From JAUUZQ01 sp964538375 (GTDB lineage Bacteria > Bacteroidota > Bacteroidia > Bacteroidales > GCA-2748055), in the NCBI GenBank assembly GCA_964538375.1, contig CAZIFQ010000037.1, positions 1-31,805 of the forward strand: a stretch of DNA of 31,805 nucleotides, given 5' to 3'. Below the pieces are notes generated by a model. The model worked only from the letters and a program-made list of their open reading frames with translations. It had not been told where the DNA came from and searched no databases. Made by a program: the position numbers and the translations under genes. Shown here one piece after another: positions 24,834 to 31,805 of this stretch; within the stretch, counting starts at the first letter, position 1; each line of letters starts with the position of its first letter.

Positions 24834-24995
24834 GTCTACTTCGCTTCCTTTGGAAGCTATGTAGACCGAAGAGGTCCGCCGAGCTCACCGATGATTTATA
24901 ATGTGAACCTTGTTCTCTCGTGAATTCGAAGGAGAGCCATGTTCACCGAAAAGTTCGTAGGTGAACCAACCCTATGGAGAAACCCGGCGGAACCT
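24834..24995 (-). promoter_or_regulatory. Structured intergenic element with competing hairpins
   Basis: This spacer between the 215- and 216-residue genes holds several strong inverted repeats. They are 24834-24866 (GTCTAC...GTAGAC with a GCTTCC/GGAAGC core) and 24903-24946 (GTGAAC...GTTCAC with TTCTC/GGAGAG inside). A third, 24941-24966 (GTTCACC...GGTGAAC), shares its left arm with the second. A long-range pair AGGTCCGCCG (24872) / CGGCGGAACCT (24985) closes most of the region. Two stems compete for the same arm, as in attenuators or riboswitch-like leaders. It could also be a mobile REP-type repeat. Confidence 0.6.
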
Positions 24996-25010
24996 AAATC
25001 TATACAGCTA

Positions 25011-25658
25011 TTATCCTTTTACCACTTTGCCAAGCGATTCCAGCAGCTGGGGCTGATCAATCAGGCCAAGTTTTGCAACGCCAAAGAACTCTTTCATCCA
25101 ATCTTTCATTTTTGCGATGGAATGCTCCGTTGCTTTCGTGGAATCCTGGGCTTCACCTTTTACTTTCATGTGTTCGGCACGCGCTGCTTCCACTTCGGTA
25201 ATTTTGACAATCGCGTCATTGATGTGATCCAGTGTGAGGTTCAGCCGTGCAAGATCAGCCTGCATGTCCTGATCCGCTAATGCCTCGCTGTAGAATTTCT
25301 TCACTGTCTCGATCCACTTGATGTAGGTCATGGATAAGGGTTTGGAAATTCCCAGTAATTCAGTTTTTCCCGTATCATTGCGGTACACCAGCCTCGCCTT
25401 CTTGCGATCACGGTCATAGACCTTGCCCAGGGCTCTCTTGCTCTTGGTAAAACTGTCATGAGTACCAATCCGAATGTCTTTTTTCGAGATACTGTTTTCA
25501 AACATTTGCCTGGTCTCGTCCAGCAGCTGTCTGCCCTGGTTGAGGACCTCTGAATCGTAACCGTTTTCTGCCAGGACTTTGGCGATCCCGGGTTGTAACT
25601 CGGCGTTTGTTAATGCCACCCTGAAGAGTTCGATTGTTTCTGCATCTTTCTTTTTCAT
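25011..25658 (-). CDS. Helical protein, unknown Bacteroidota family
   Basis: The 215-residue product is almost wholly helical: an N-terminal bundle (about 1-60), a short beta-like linker (KARLVYRNDTGKTELLGISK) and a long C-terminal helical hairpin ending WMKEFFGVAKLGLIDQPQLL. No signal peptide. The C-terminal pattern (W-m-x-x-F-x-x-v-A-k-x-a-L...PQLLE-x-LG) occurs in hypothetical proteins of Bacteroidota that I recall without a function. It is 44 bases downstream of the repeat protein, in the same direction, and probably shares its transcript. Confidence 0.7.
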   Translation of the reverse strand: MKKKDAETIELFRVALTNAELQPGIAKVLAENGYDSEVLNQGRQLLDETRQMFENSISKKDIRIGTHDSFTKSKRALGKVYDRDRKKARLVYRNDTGKTELLGISKPLSMTYIKWIETVKKFYSEALADQDMQADLARLNLTLDHINDAIVKITEVEAARAEHMKVKGEAQDSTKATEHSIAKMKDWMKEFFGVAKLGLIDQPQLLESLGKVVKG

Positions 25659-25702
25659 ACAAATTGTTTTAAGGTTAATAAATAAGGATTATGAGAGGGA
25701 TG

Positions 25703-26358
25703 TTATCTCCTGGAGTTGTAATGTGTCTGCGCTAAATGGTCATGTGTCAGCACTAAATGGTCATGTGTCAGAGCTAAATGGTCATGTGTCAGAGCCATAT
25801 AATCATGCGGCAGCGCTAAATGGTCATGTATCAGAACTAAATGGTCATGTGTCAGAGCTAAATAGTCAGGTGTCAGAGCTAAATAGTCAGGTGTCNNNNN
25901 NNNNNNNNNNNNNNNNNNNNNNNNNNNNNNNNNNNNNNNNNNNNNNNNNNNNNNNNNNNNNNNNNNNNNNNNNNNNNNNNNNNNNNNNNNNNNNNATGGT
26001 CATGTGTCAGAGCTAAATAGTCAGGTGTCAGAGCTAAATAGTCAGGTGTCAGAGCTAAATAGTCAAGTGTCAGAGCTAAATAGTCAAGTGTCAGAGCCAA
26101 ATAGTCAAGTGCTGGAACTAAATAGTCATGTGGCCGAGCTAAATAGTCAGGTGTCAGAGCAAAACAGTCATCTGTCAGAGCCAAATCGTAAAGTGTCGGA
26201 GCTAAATCGTCAAGTGTCGGAGCTAAATGGTCAAGTGTCAGAGCTATAAAGTCATGTGTCAAAGCAAAACAATCATCTGTCAGAATTGCATGGCCGGTAA
26301 ATGTTGCTTCAATCTTTGGGGCGGTAACTGTTTTTGTCGATTTAGTTGTAGTCTCCAT
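25703..26358 (-). CDS. Seven-residue-repeat protein, interrupted by an assembly gap
   Basis: The minus-strand frame starts METTTKSTKTVTAPKIEATF and continues into tandem 7-residue units of the type LALTPDY, LALTLDY, LALTHDH; it ends AQTHYNSRR. It stays open through all visible repeats, including degenerate ones near the start where the + strand frame has stops, which favours this strand. The 100-N gap at 25896-25995 falls inside. The flanking sequence phase fits a true gap of 8+21k bases, which keeps this frame open. Nothing indicates the function; short regular repeats suggest a fibrous or binding surface that varies in length. The sequence order fits a transcript from the ECF sigma gene. 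Confidence 0.55.
25726..26290. repeat. 21-bp tandem repeat array
   Basis: The unit (for example TCAGAGCTAAATAGTCAGGTG) repeats about 22 or more times either side of the gap. Units near 25780-25895 and 26000-26100 are the most uniform, while those after 26100 are degenerate, so the array grew from the inside. The 21-bp period preserves all reading frames. Confidence 0.95.
25896..25995. other. Assembly gap (100 N)
   Basis: Exactly 100 N characters lie in the middle of the 21-bp array. This is a placeholder; the array was collapsed or unresolved by the assembler, so its true length is unknown. Confidence 0.98.
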
Positions 26359-26565
26359 TGTTCTATATTTTTTCAGGCTAAATAATCTCAGCCTTTATAT
26401 ATACGTCGCAATGGGTACTAAAATGTCAATGGCTTTTTTGCCATTTTCATGCAAAAAAGCCGCATATTGGTATAATGAAGCAGGTCTGAGAAGCAGTGTT
26501 GGAAGGCTTTTCAGAGAAAAATGAAAAAAAATGAAAAAAATTGATCGGGAGAGAAAAATCGCTTG

Positions 26566-26982
26566 TCAGAGTATCCTCCACAGCGACACAAAATACTTTG
26601 TGCTTCTGGTCAGAACGCTGCGCAATGGAGTAAGATTAGCGGTCGATAAATTTGCCGCAAAAATTATAATTATGATGGCAGCCACGGAAACCAGTCTTAC
26701 AACAATTAATCCTTTGCTGAGGTTTAAGCTTTTAGCCAATAATTCTTTTTCCCTGCGCCTGATCGCCCTCCTGGCCAGCCAGTTTGCTTCCTCAATATAA
26801 GGATCCTCCATCGCTTCCTGGTATACCAGGCGGGCATGGACCCCCTTAAGAATATCCCTTTGCTCTTGTACTTCAGCGGCAAGCTCTGCATCAGATTCCA
26901 TGAGCTTCTCAAAGTCCTTCCTTTGAGGCTCAGTCATATCATTGTACAGATAATCAACTATTTGTTCGGAATATTTCTCCAT
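26566..26982 (-). CDS. Short anti-sigma-like membrane protein
   Basis: The 138-residue product follows the ECF sigma gene by 39 bases. Its N-terminus MEKYSEQIVDYLYNDMTEPQ, then FEKLMESDAELAAEV, is the usual start of Bacteroidota anti-sigma proteins that bind the sigma factor in the cytoplasm. A membrane helix lies at about 91-111 (VVRLVSVAAIIIIIFAANL). Only about 25 residues follow, so the periplasmic sensor domain found in longer relatives is missing or was lost; the gene may be 3'-truncated. It should hold the sigma factor inactive until a signal arrives. Confidence 0.75.
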   Translation of the reverse strand: MEKYSEQIVDYLYNDMTEPQRKDFEKLMESDAELAAEVQEQRDILKGVHARLVYQEAMEDPYIEEANWLARRAIRRREKELLAKSLNLSKGLIVVRLVSVAAIIIIIFAANLSTANLTPLRSVLTRSTKYFVSLWRIL

Positions 26983-27021
26983 ATCTTGCCTTGCAAGTTA
27001 AGTAATTTTAAATTTTGACTT

Positions 27022-27591
27022 TTATTCCCAGTACCCAGGATATTCGGGTTGGTCCTGAACTACTTTTTTTAAGTATTTATTACATTCATATTTCTTTGTC
27101 CTTACCGTCGCAGCTGTGTAACCCATTATTGTAGCTATTTCTTTCATGGCTTTACCATCGAGGAAATACTTTATTATTTTCTGGCATTCTTTCTTCAGCA
27201 TGGCAATACCCTTCCAGAGAATGTCTTGTTCCTTGTCTTTTTTAATGTCTCTGTCTATATTATGCAGGAGCACGGCCCAGCTCCTTGACTCCATAAAGAA
27301 ACTTTCTGATCTTCTTTTCCTCAGTACACTGACCCATTTATTCTTACATACAGAAATAAAAAGGCCTGCCAGGGTATTCTTAATTATATATTCCCCGTCA
27401 TCCAGCATTTCCATCAGGATGGCAATGCCTTCGCCATACACATCTTCAGCATCTTCTTCAGATCCGGAATTCTTTGTGACAAAATATTTGACCGCGTCAT
27501 AGTATTGCTTATGGAGATAGACGAATGCCTCATCCTTTCTAGCGCGGATGGCTTTCATGAGAGTTTTGTCGTCTGGAATATAATTCTCCAT
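27022..27591 (-). CDS. ECF-type RNA polymerase sigma factor
   Basis: The 189-residue product has a sigma-70 region 2 (about 10-85: AFVYLHKQYYDAVKYFVTKN, then EEDAEDVYGEGIAIL). Region 4 (about 125-178) has the helix-turn-helix KAMKEIATIMGYTAATVRTK. Length and domain order are normal for ECF factors. It heads a minus-strand series whose second gene is an anti-sigma protein, so it probably controls its own operon and perhaps the genes downstream to 22040. Confidence 0.9.
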   Translation of the reverse strand: MENYIPDDKTLMKAIRARKDEAFVYLHKQYYDAVKYFVTKNSGSEEDAEDVYGEGIAILMEMLDDGEYIIKNTLAGLFISVCKNKWVSVLRKRRSESFFMESRSWAVLLHNIDRDIKKDKEQDILWKGIAMLKKECQKIIKYFLDGKAMKEIATIMGYTAATVRTKKYECNKYLKKVVQDQPEYPGYWE

Positions 27592-27659
27592 TGAGGGTAA
27601 GGTCTAAAACATAAATATAGGAAAAGATAAAACAATTTATAGAAGATGGGTGGGAAAAG

Positions 27660-27693
27660 GCTTGACTATACTCCAAAAATCTCGTAATTTTAA
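27660..27693 (+). promoter_or_regulatory. Putative promoter of the AAA+ gene
   Basis: CTTGA at about 27662 and TAATTTTA about 19 bases further resemble the TTTG and TAnnTTTG elements, each with mismatches, 25 or so bases before the start codon. Confidence 0.3.
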
Positions 27694-27717
27694 GCTTTAG
27701 GAAAAAACGAATATCAC

Positions 27718-28272
27718 ATGACTTCCAGTCCAGTTCAAAAAAGTTGGAATGATATTATTCTTCCACCTGATACAAAAAAACAATTACTTCAGCTTAACAA
27801 GCTTTTAGTTGAATTTTTAAAAGAATATAATACTTCTGAAATAAGCAGTTCAATTAATCGGGGCAAAGGAATCACCGCTGTTTTCACAGGTCAGGATAAA
27901 ACTAGTAAAAACATGGCTGCTGAGATACTCTCGAATCAAGGTTCCTCTGGCATCCTTGACATAATTCGCATCGATCTTTCTAAAATCGTACAAAAATATA
28001 TAGGTGAAACAGAAAAGAACTTAAATAGTATATTCGGGAGTGCTGAAAACAGCGGAGCTATTCTTTTTTTTGATGAGGCAGATGCCTTATTTGGCAAACG
28101 AACAGACATTAGTGATGCCCACGATCGTTATGATAATATAGAATTAGATTTTCTCCTCCAACATTTGGAAGCCTATCCTGGCCTGGTAATAATGGCAACT
28201 AACAGGAAGTACCTTGACACAGCCTTTCCACGCAGAATTCAACTGTTCATTGATTTTCCGATACTAGAATAG
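27718..28272 (+). CDS. AAA+ protein of the contractile-injection type, degenerate Walker A
   Basis: The 184-residue product matches the AAA+ ATPase associated with extracellular contractile injection systems (Afp15-like): RIDLSKIVQKYIGETEKNL, then AILFFDEADALFGKR (intact Walker B), then DAHDRYDNIELDFLLQHLEA, MATNRKYLDTAFPRRI (sensor 1 and Arg finger) and FPILE. The Walker A region reads FTGQDKTSKNMAAE instead of the usual GPSGTGKT: two glycines and the final Thr are lost, the Lys remains. The C-terminal lid is also missing. It may bind ATP poorly or have a structural or regulatory role; a decaying gene is the other reading. No sheath, tube or baseplate genes are in the window. It diverges from the sigma gene. 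Confidence 0.85.
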   Translation: MTSSPVQKSWNDIILPPDTKKQLLQLNKLLVEFLKEYNTSEISSSINRGKGITAVFTGQDKTSKNMAAEILSNQGSSGILDIIRIDLSKIVQKYIGETEKNLNSIFGSAENSGAILFFDEADALFGKRTDISDAHDRYDNIELDFLLQHLEAYPGLVIMATNRKYLDTAFPRRIQLFIDFPILE

Positions 28273-28682
28273 AAAATCCGGCGTAACTGAACACACCATT
28301 TCGGAATTTACTCCCCCCCCCTACCCCGATGATGACGCGATCCCTCCGGAGTTAATCCTTTTCTTGTAATCAATAATTTTTACCATAATACTGGATGTTT
28401 AATGAATATTATATTCGAGCCGGGACTGATGCCCCACTCCACCATTTAGTGGGGGTTCTTTTGTAAATGGTCCGCACTAATGTTTTGAGAGAACCTCAGA
28501 CAGCCAAAGGAGGGGGGGGTATTTTGGGAATTAAGAATTTCAGAATAATACAAAGTCGGGACTCCTGAAATTTTTCCAAAATAATTCAGCCAAAATAATA
28601 TATCAGTTTTGCAGATTATCAATTTTTTCAACGTAAATTACATTATCGCTATTTTTAAGATAATTAATGGAAGGATAATCTT
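28273..28682. other. Gene-free stretch with homopolymer runs
   Basis: No gene is visible. The stretch has C and G homopolymer runs (CCCCCCCC near 28312, GGGGGGGG near 28512), a terminator at 28432 and an AT-rich leader before the lipoprotein gene. Confidence 0.5.
28432..28462 (+). terminator. Terminator hairpin
   Basis: A 7-bp stem CCCCACT / AGTGGGG with a 9-base loop is followed by GTTCTTTT. It probably ends the AAA+ transcript. Confidence 0.6.
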
Positions 28683-30152
28683 ATGAAATCAATCTGTAAA
28701 TTTTTCAGTTTTATTCTCATAGTTTTTTCAATTTATTCTTGTGAGAAGGAGGGTATTGATCCCAATTTGCCAAACAATGACAGTACAAGAACTGTTTATT
28801 CTGAAGACTTGAGTCTGCATAATCCTATGTCAATAGCACTTGTGAAAACAAATAATTCATTTAAAAAAAGAGGTATTCATGAGGAAGAAGATTTCATATA
28901 CACTTTATATGAAAAAAGTAAAGACAGCTTTAATCTAGTAACTGGAACTGCTGGAAATCAAATTTATTTTACTGGATCAGAGCTTGAACTATTCAGACTA
29001 AATAAAAAATGGCAATTTTTAGCTTCAACTACTGGTGGAGGTGGTGCAGGACGAACTAATATTGTTATGACTATAGAATCGCTTGAAATAGATGGTAATT
29101 CGGATACAATAATAACTAGAAATGAAAGTACGTTAGGGATTCTTTTAATAAATATTGAGACTGGCAACCTCTATGACATCATAGATGTAGAGCCTGATTT
29201 TGAATATGGGTATACTTGGCGTAATATTGAGTTGTTTTATTATAATGATTCATTAAAAGACTTCTATTTCAAAACTAGGTATGGTCTTATTGGTAAAGTT
29301 AATCTAGCCGATCTATCTTTTGAAAAAATTGATCTACTACAGGATATAAGTACATTAGGTTGGCACTGCGAGATTTGGGGTGTACTTGATGGTTATTTCA
29401 TTTTTGCTGATAATTCCATTACAGAAGATGTCCCTTCCGTTTTTTCCTATAAGCCTAATCAAGGCATAATTGTAAAATCAAATATTGACAATTCAATGAA
29501 TGTAGTTTTTAATTCATGTTTTGAAGGTAAGGATAATCTCTATTTCGAAGGAAGTGGAGATTCTCTCGGTTTTATGCTGAATCCCCAAAATGAGATTATA
29601 TGGAGATTAGCAACTCCAATAATCCGAAATGATTCATTGGTTTTTTTATTTAAGGATTTTGTTCTTGATATATTTAATGATGTAGATACAAAATCTGTGG
29701 AATTGCCTCAGATCATAGACGGTACTTCAGTTTTTAGACCTATATATTACAATAATCAAAAATGGCGATTTAGTCAAAATAATATATGGTGTATTGAAGA
29801 AGATATTAAGCATGTAAAAGTAATAGAATTAGAAGATAAGGTTGAAATTCACCGAGAATGTACAAAGGTTTCGGATAGATATATCTTTAGTAGCAATTTC
29901 TCTAATGAACTATATAAAGTAGATCTAGAAGAAAAAAGTGTAACATTATTTTTAAAGCTTGAAGACATAAATCTAAGCTCTTTTAATTTGGGTAGTAATT
30001 CCAATATTTTCATTAAAGGATTAAGATACTCAGATTTACAAAATATAGTTTTTGAATATGATTGTGAATCAGGTGAAAAACTTGGTGAATGGCTAGAGGA
30101 AGATGCTCCAACTGAATCAAATATTGTGTTTTTATCTCCCATTGTTTTTTAA
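28683..30152 (+). CDS. Large lipoprotein, possibly beta-propeller, unknown function
   Basis: The 489-residue product has a lipobox SIYSC (lipidated Cys near residue 20), placing it on a membrane facing outward. The mature part is beta-rich with recurring strand patterns of the type LYKVDLEEKSVTLFLK and LIGKVNLADLSFEKIDLL, which recall beta-propeller blades of Bacteroidota surface proteins, though no strict repeat is visible. A Gly-rich loop (TTGGGGAGR) lies near residue 115-123. No family is recognised. It has its own leader, and no adjacent same-strand gene. Confidence 0.8.
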   Translation: MKSICKFFSFILIVFSIYSCEKEGIDPNLPNNDSTRTVYSEDLSLHNPMSIALVKTNNSFKKRGIHEEEDFIYTLYEKSKDSFNLVTGTAGNQIYFTGSELELFRLNKKWQFLASTTGGGGAGRTNIVMTIESLEIDGNSDTIITRNESTLGILLINIETGNLYDIIDVEPDFEYGYTWRNIELFYYNDSLKDFYFKTRYGLIGKVNLADLSFEKIDLLQDISTLGWHCEIWGVLDGYFIFADNSITEDVPSVFSYKPNQGIIVKSNIDNSMNVVFNSCFEGKDNLYFEGSGDSLGFMLNPQNEIIWRLATPIIRNDSLVFLFKDFVLDIFNDVDTKSVELPQIIDGTSVFRPIYYNNQKWRFSQNNIWCIEEDIKHVKVIELEDKVEIHRECTKVSDRYIFSSNFSNELYKVDLEEKSVTLFLKLEDINLSSFNLGSNSNIFIKGLRYSDLQNIVFEYDCESGEKLGEWLEEDAPTESNIVFLSPIVF

Positions 30153-30215
30153 ATAGACTATCAATAAAGATTTAATTGCCGGGGGGAAGTGGTGGGAAAA
30201 AATAGCATAATAAAA

Positions 30216-30249
30216 ACCGCAACTACCTTATTATTAAAGTAATTGCGGT
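30216..30249 (-). terminator. Terminator facing left
   Basis: An imperfect 14-bp stem ACCGCAACTACCTT / AAAGTAATTGCGGT has a run of A on its left, giving a T tract on the minus strand. It sits beside a tRNA-like scrap, the same arrangement as at 11375-11461. Confidence 0.6.
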
Positions 30250-30257
30250 CAATCATT

Positions 30258-30283
30258 GAGGTCGGTGGCGGATTCGAAGTTTA
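30258..30283 (-). pseudogene. Possible tRNA 3'-end scrap
   Basis: GGTCGGTGGCGGATTCGAAG looks like the reverse complement of a tRNA T-arm and acceptor end (TTCGAATCC type). The match is short and decayed, and the tRNA species cannot be told. The terminator just downstream on the minus strand supports it. Confidence 0.3.
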
Positions 30284-30357
30284 CAATAATAGACCACTAT
30301 ACGGACACCGATATAATCTTGAGACTCCATAAGACTTTGTAAATAGGCTTAGTAGAA

Positions 30358-30568
30358 CAATGGTTCGACCCCCCACAAGTTTAATCTTTCATTGAAATAC
30401 TAAAATATCAATTCAACCACACCAGCTGATCACCGATAAGATCAACGGTATCCATTTCGGCTTTGAATGGTGCTAGTTTACTTTTGTTGAAGTCCGATTC
30501 TTTTCGTTCTTCGAAGTATTGCTTTTCAACCTCTTTGAGGAGCTTGCGAAAGTTCTTTTCCTTTTATC
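30358..30568. repeat. Repeat copy B: mini-gene lacking its start
   Basis: This stretch is nearly identical to 21690-21900. The mini-gene stop (30408) and all but the first few codons are preserved, but the first four codons are replaced by the end of the symporter gene, so the copy has no start codon. The T-arm-like GGTTCGACCCCCCACAAG is at the left end. Confidence 0.85.
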
Positions 30569-31759
30569 CAGCGTACTAATTACTACAGCTCCAACACTAT
30601 CACTGAATACATTCACCGTAGTACGGAACATATCAAGGATACGGTCAACAGCCAGTATTATGCCGATTCCTTCAAGCGGAAGACCTACAGCTTTCAGAAT
30701 GATTGACATCATGATCAGGCCACTCATGGGAATGCTCGCAGCACCAATGGAAGCCAATACAGCAGTAAGCACAATAATGCCCTGTTGACCAAACGTAAGA
30801 TCAAATCCATATACCTGGGCGATAAAAATTGTAGCCACACATTCATAAAGTGCTGTTCCATCCATGTTAATTGTTGCTCCAATAGGAAGCACAAAACCGG
30901 CAGCTTTTTGAGAAGCTCCGGACGTTTCAGTGACAGCTCGAATTGTAAGGGGAAGCGTAACAATAGTTGAACAAGTAGAGAAAGCAGTGAGCAGTGCAGA
31001 GATCATTCCTCTGAAATGCAGCAGTGGATTGGTTTTTCCAATGAACCGAAGGATTAATGGCAGCGTAATAGTAAAATGGATCGCAAGACCTAATAATACA
31101 ACCATAAAATATTTTGCAAGCGGAGCGAAAGCGCTGAAACCCGTTTCTGCAACTATTTCCGCAAGGATACCAAAAACACCAATAGGCGTTATCCAGATAA
31201 TGAATGAAGTGAGTTTCATCATCGCCTCAAATCCCGCTTCAAAAAAATTACCGAGTAGCAATCGATTTTTTTCCTTTATCTGTGTAATAAAAAATCCAAA
31301 CAATAAGGAAAAAAATATAACAGGCAGAACATCACCATCAGCCATGGCCTGGAAAGGATTTTCAGGGATGATCTCAAGCAGCAGGTCTCCCAATCCCCTG
31401 TCAACAACTTCGATAGATTCCGGAGATGCCCTCAGTCCGAGATCTGCTCCTTTTCCTGGTTTGAATATATTAACCAGGATTTGACCTGTAACAATAGCTA
31501 AAACACTGGTTGTAAGGTAATACGTAAGGGTTCTTAAAGTAATTCTTCCAAATCCGCGAGAGGATCCAACTTTTACAACGGCACTGATGATGGAGGTGAT
31601 AACCAGTGGCAAAATCGCCATCCTCAATAGGCGCAAAAACAGTTCTTTCATTGGAACTGCAACTGGGATTATGGGCTTTCCAATCAGCCAACCGGCAAGA
31701 ACACCACCAATAAAACCGGCCAGTATCAATAATGCAAGTAAGTATTTATTTTTTCCCAT
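30473..31759 (-). CDS. Dicarboxylate/amino-acid:cation symporter with altered C-terminus
   Basis: The 428-residue product is a DAACS/GltP-family transporter of the inner membrane, taking up dicarboxylates or acidic amino acids with H+ or Na+. The family features are clear: MAILPLVITSIISAVV near the start, the serine-rich hairpin LLTAFSTCSTIVTLPL near 262-277, and GATINMDGTALYECVATIFI near 294-313 with the NMDGT substrate/cation motif. The last 30 or so residues (after ISTLD) are Lys/Ser/Thr/Arg-rich and are encoded by repeat copy B in a frame different from the mini-gene. The original C-terminus has thus been replaced by recombination; the transport core is intact and probably functional. Confidence 0.92.
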   Translation of the reverse strand: MGKNKYLLALLILAGFIGGVLAGWLIGKPIIPVAVPMKELFLRLLRMAILPLVITSIISAVVKVGSSRGFGRITLRTLTYYLTTSVLAIVTGQILVNIFKPGKGADLGLRASPESIEVVDRGLGDLLLEIIPENPFQAMADGDVLPVIFFSLLFGFFITQIKEKNRLLLGNFFEAGFEAMMKLTSFIIWITPIGVFGILAEIVAETGFSAFAPLAKYFMVVLLGLAIHFTITLPLILRFIGKTNPLLHFRGMISALLTAFSTCSTIVTLPLTIRAVTETSGASQKAAGFVLPIGATINMDGTALYECVATIFIAQVYGFDLTFGQQGIIVLTAVLASIGAASIPMSGLIMMSIILKAVGLPLEGIGIILAVDRILDMFRTTVNVFSDSVGAVVISTLDKRKRTFASSSKRLKSNTSKNEKNRTSTKVN

Positions 31760-31805
31760 TTAAATCAGATTTCTCCAATGAAATAACGATTACATTCGAT
31801 TAGCC

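Noticed and set aside
25579..26247. Plus-strand frame with SELNSQV heptads through the tandem repeat
   Set aside because: Its first 50 residues are antisense to the helical-protein gene, it has no leader, it stops within the degenerate repeats, and the minus frame stays open through all of them. It is kept only as a question in the repeat finding.
25726..26290. CRISPR array
   Set aside because: Units are 21 bp and directly adjacent with no unique spacers, and there are no cas genes.
28446..28631. Minus-strand 61-residue frame
   Set aside because: It reads through the G homopolymer and a terminator, has no leader, and no recognisable features.

Overview
The window looks like an accessory region of a Bacteroidota chromosome. 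The base composition is AT-rich. Start codons sit behind A/T-rich leaders rather than strong Shine-Dalgarno sites. One promoter matches the Bacteroidota form TTTG-N19-TAnnTTTG closely. There are several lipoproteins with short lipoboxes and an ECF sigma/anti-sigma pair. Most of the window is hypothetical or defence-related; the only obvious housekeeping gene is a dicarboxylate/amino-acid:cation symporter at the right edge.

Layout. (1) Positions 1-6653: a run of small, mutually unrelated genes on the + strand (secreted proteins, lipoproteins, a possible HEPN protein, a small membrane protein), closed by a minus-strand NERD-nuclease gene. A near-identical ~150-bp direct repeat flanks the run (55-207 and 6502-6653). 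Copies or tails of one 54-residue mini-gene and a shared start-site leader recur between the genes, as if genes were swapped in and out at these points. (2) Positions 6869-11461: an AspBHI-like modification-dependent endonuclease, a broken tyrosine integrase, and a 785-residue protein joining a nuclease-like domain, a DGQHR (DndB-type) domain and a HEPN-like tail. This part ends in two terminators and a decayed tRNA-Asp 3' half, the usual scar of a tRNA-integrating island. (3) Positions 11570-17058: a complete type IB-like restriction-modification operon hsdM-hsdS-hsdR with its own promoter, followed by the 3' relic of a different hsdR. (4) Positions 17121-21607: a membrane protein, a HicA-like two-gene unit, and a RloA-RloB (AbiL-like) pair.

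(5) Positions 21690-27591: a mainly minus-strand block headed by an ECF sigma factor and a short anti-sigma protein. It continues through a protein made of 7-residue repeats (with an assembly gap inside), a helical protein, a cysteine-free beta-rich protein that may be gasdermin-like, small proteins and a secreted DNA/RNA non-specific endonuclease. Two strong inverted-repeat structures lie between these genes. (6) Positions 27718-31759: a short AAA+ protein of the contractile-injection type with a damaged Walker A, a large lipoprotein, and the symporter, whose C-terminus runs out of frame into a second copy of the mini-gene repeat.

Overall, region 6869-21607 reads as a defence island built by repeated integration and decay. 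The most promising undescribed pieces are the nuclease-DGQHR-HEPN fusion, the recurring 54-residue mini-gene with its cassette-like neighbours, and the sigma-factor-headed block with repeat protein, possible pore former and nuclease. All domain calls are from reading the sequence; none was checked by a database search.
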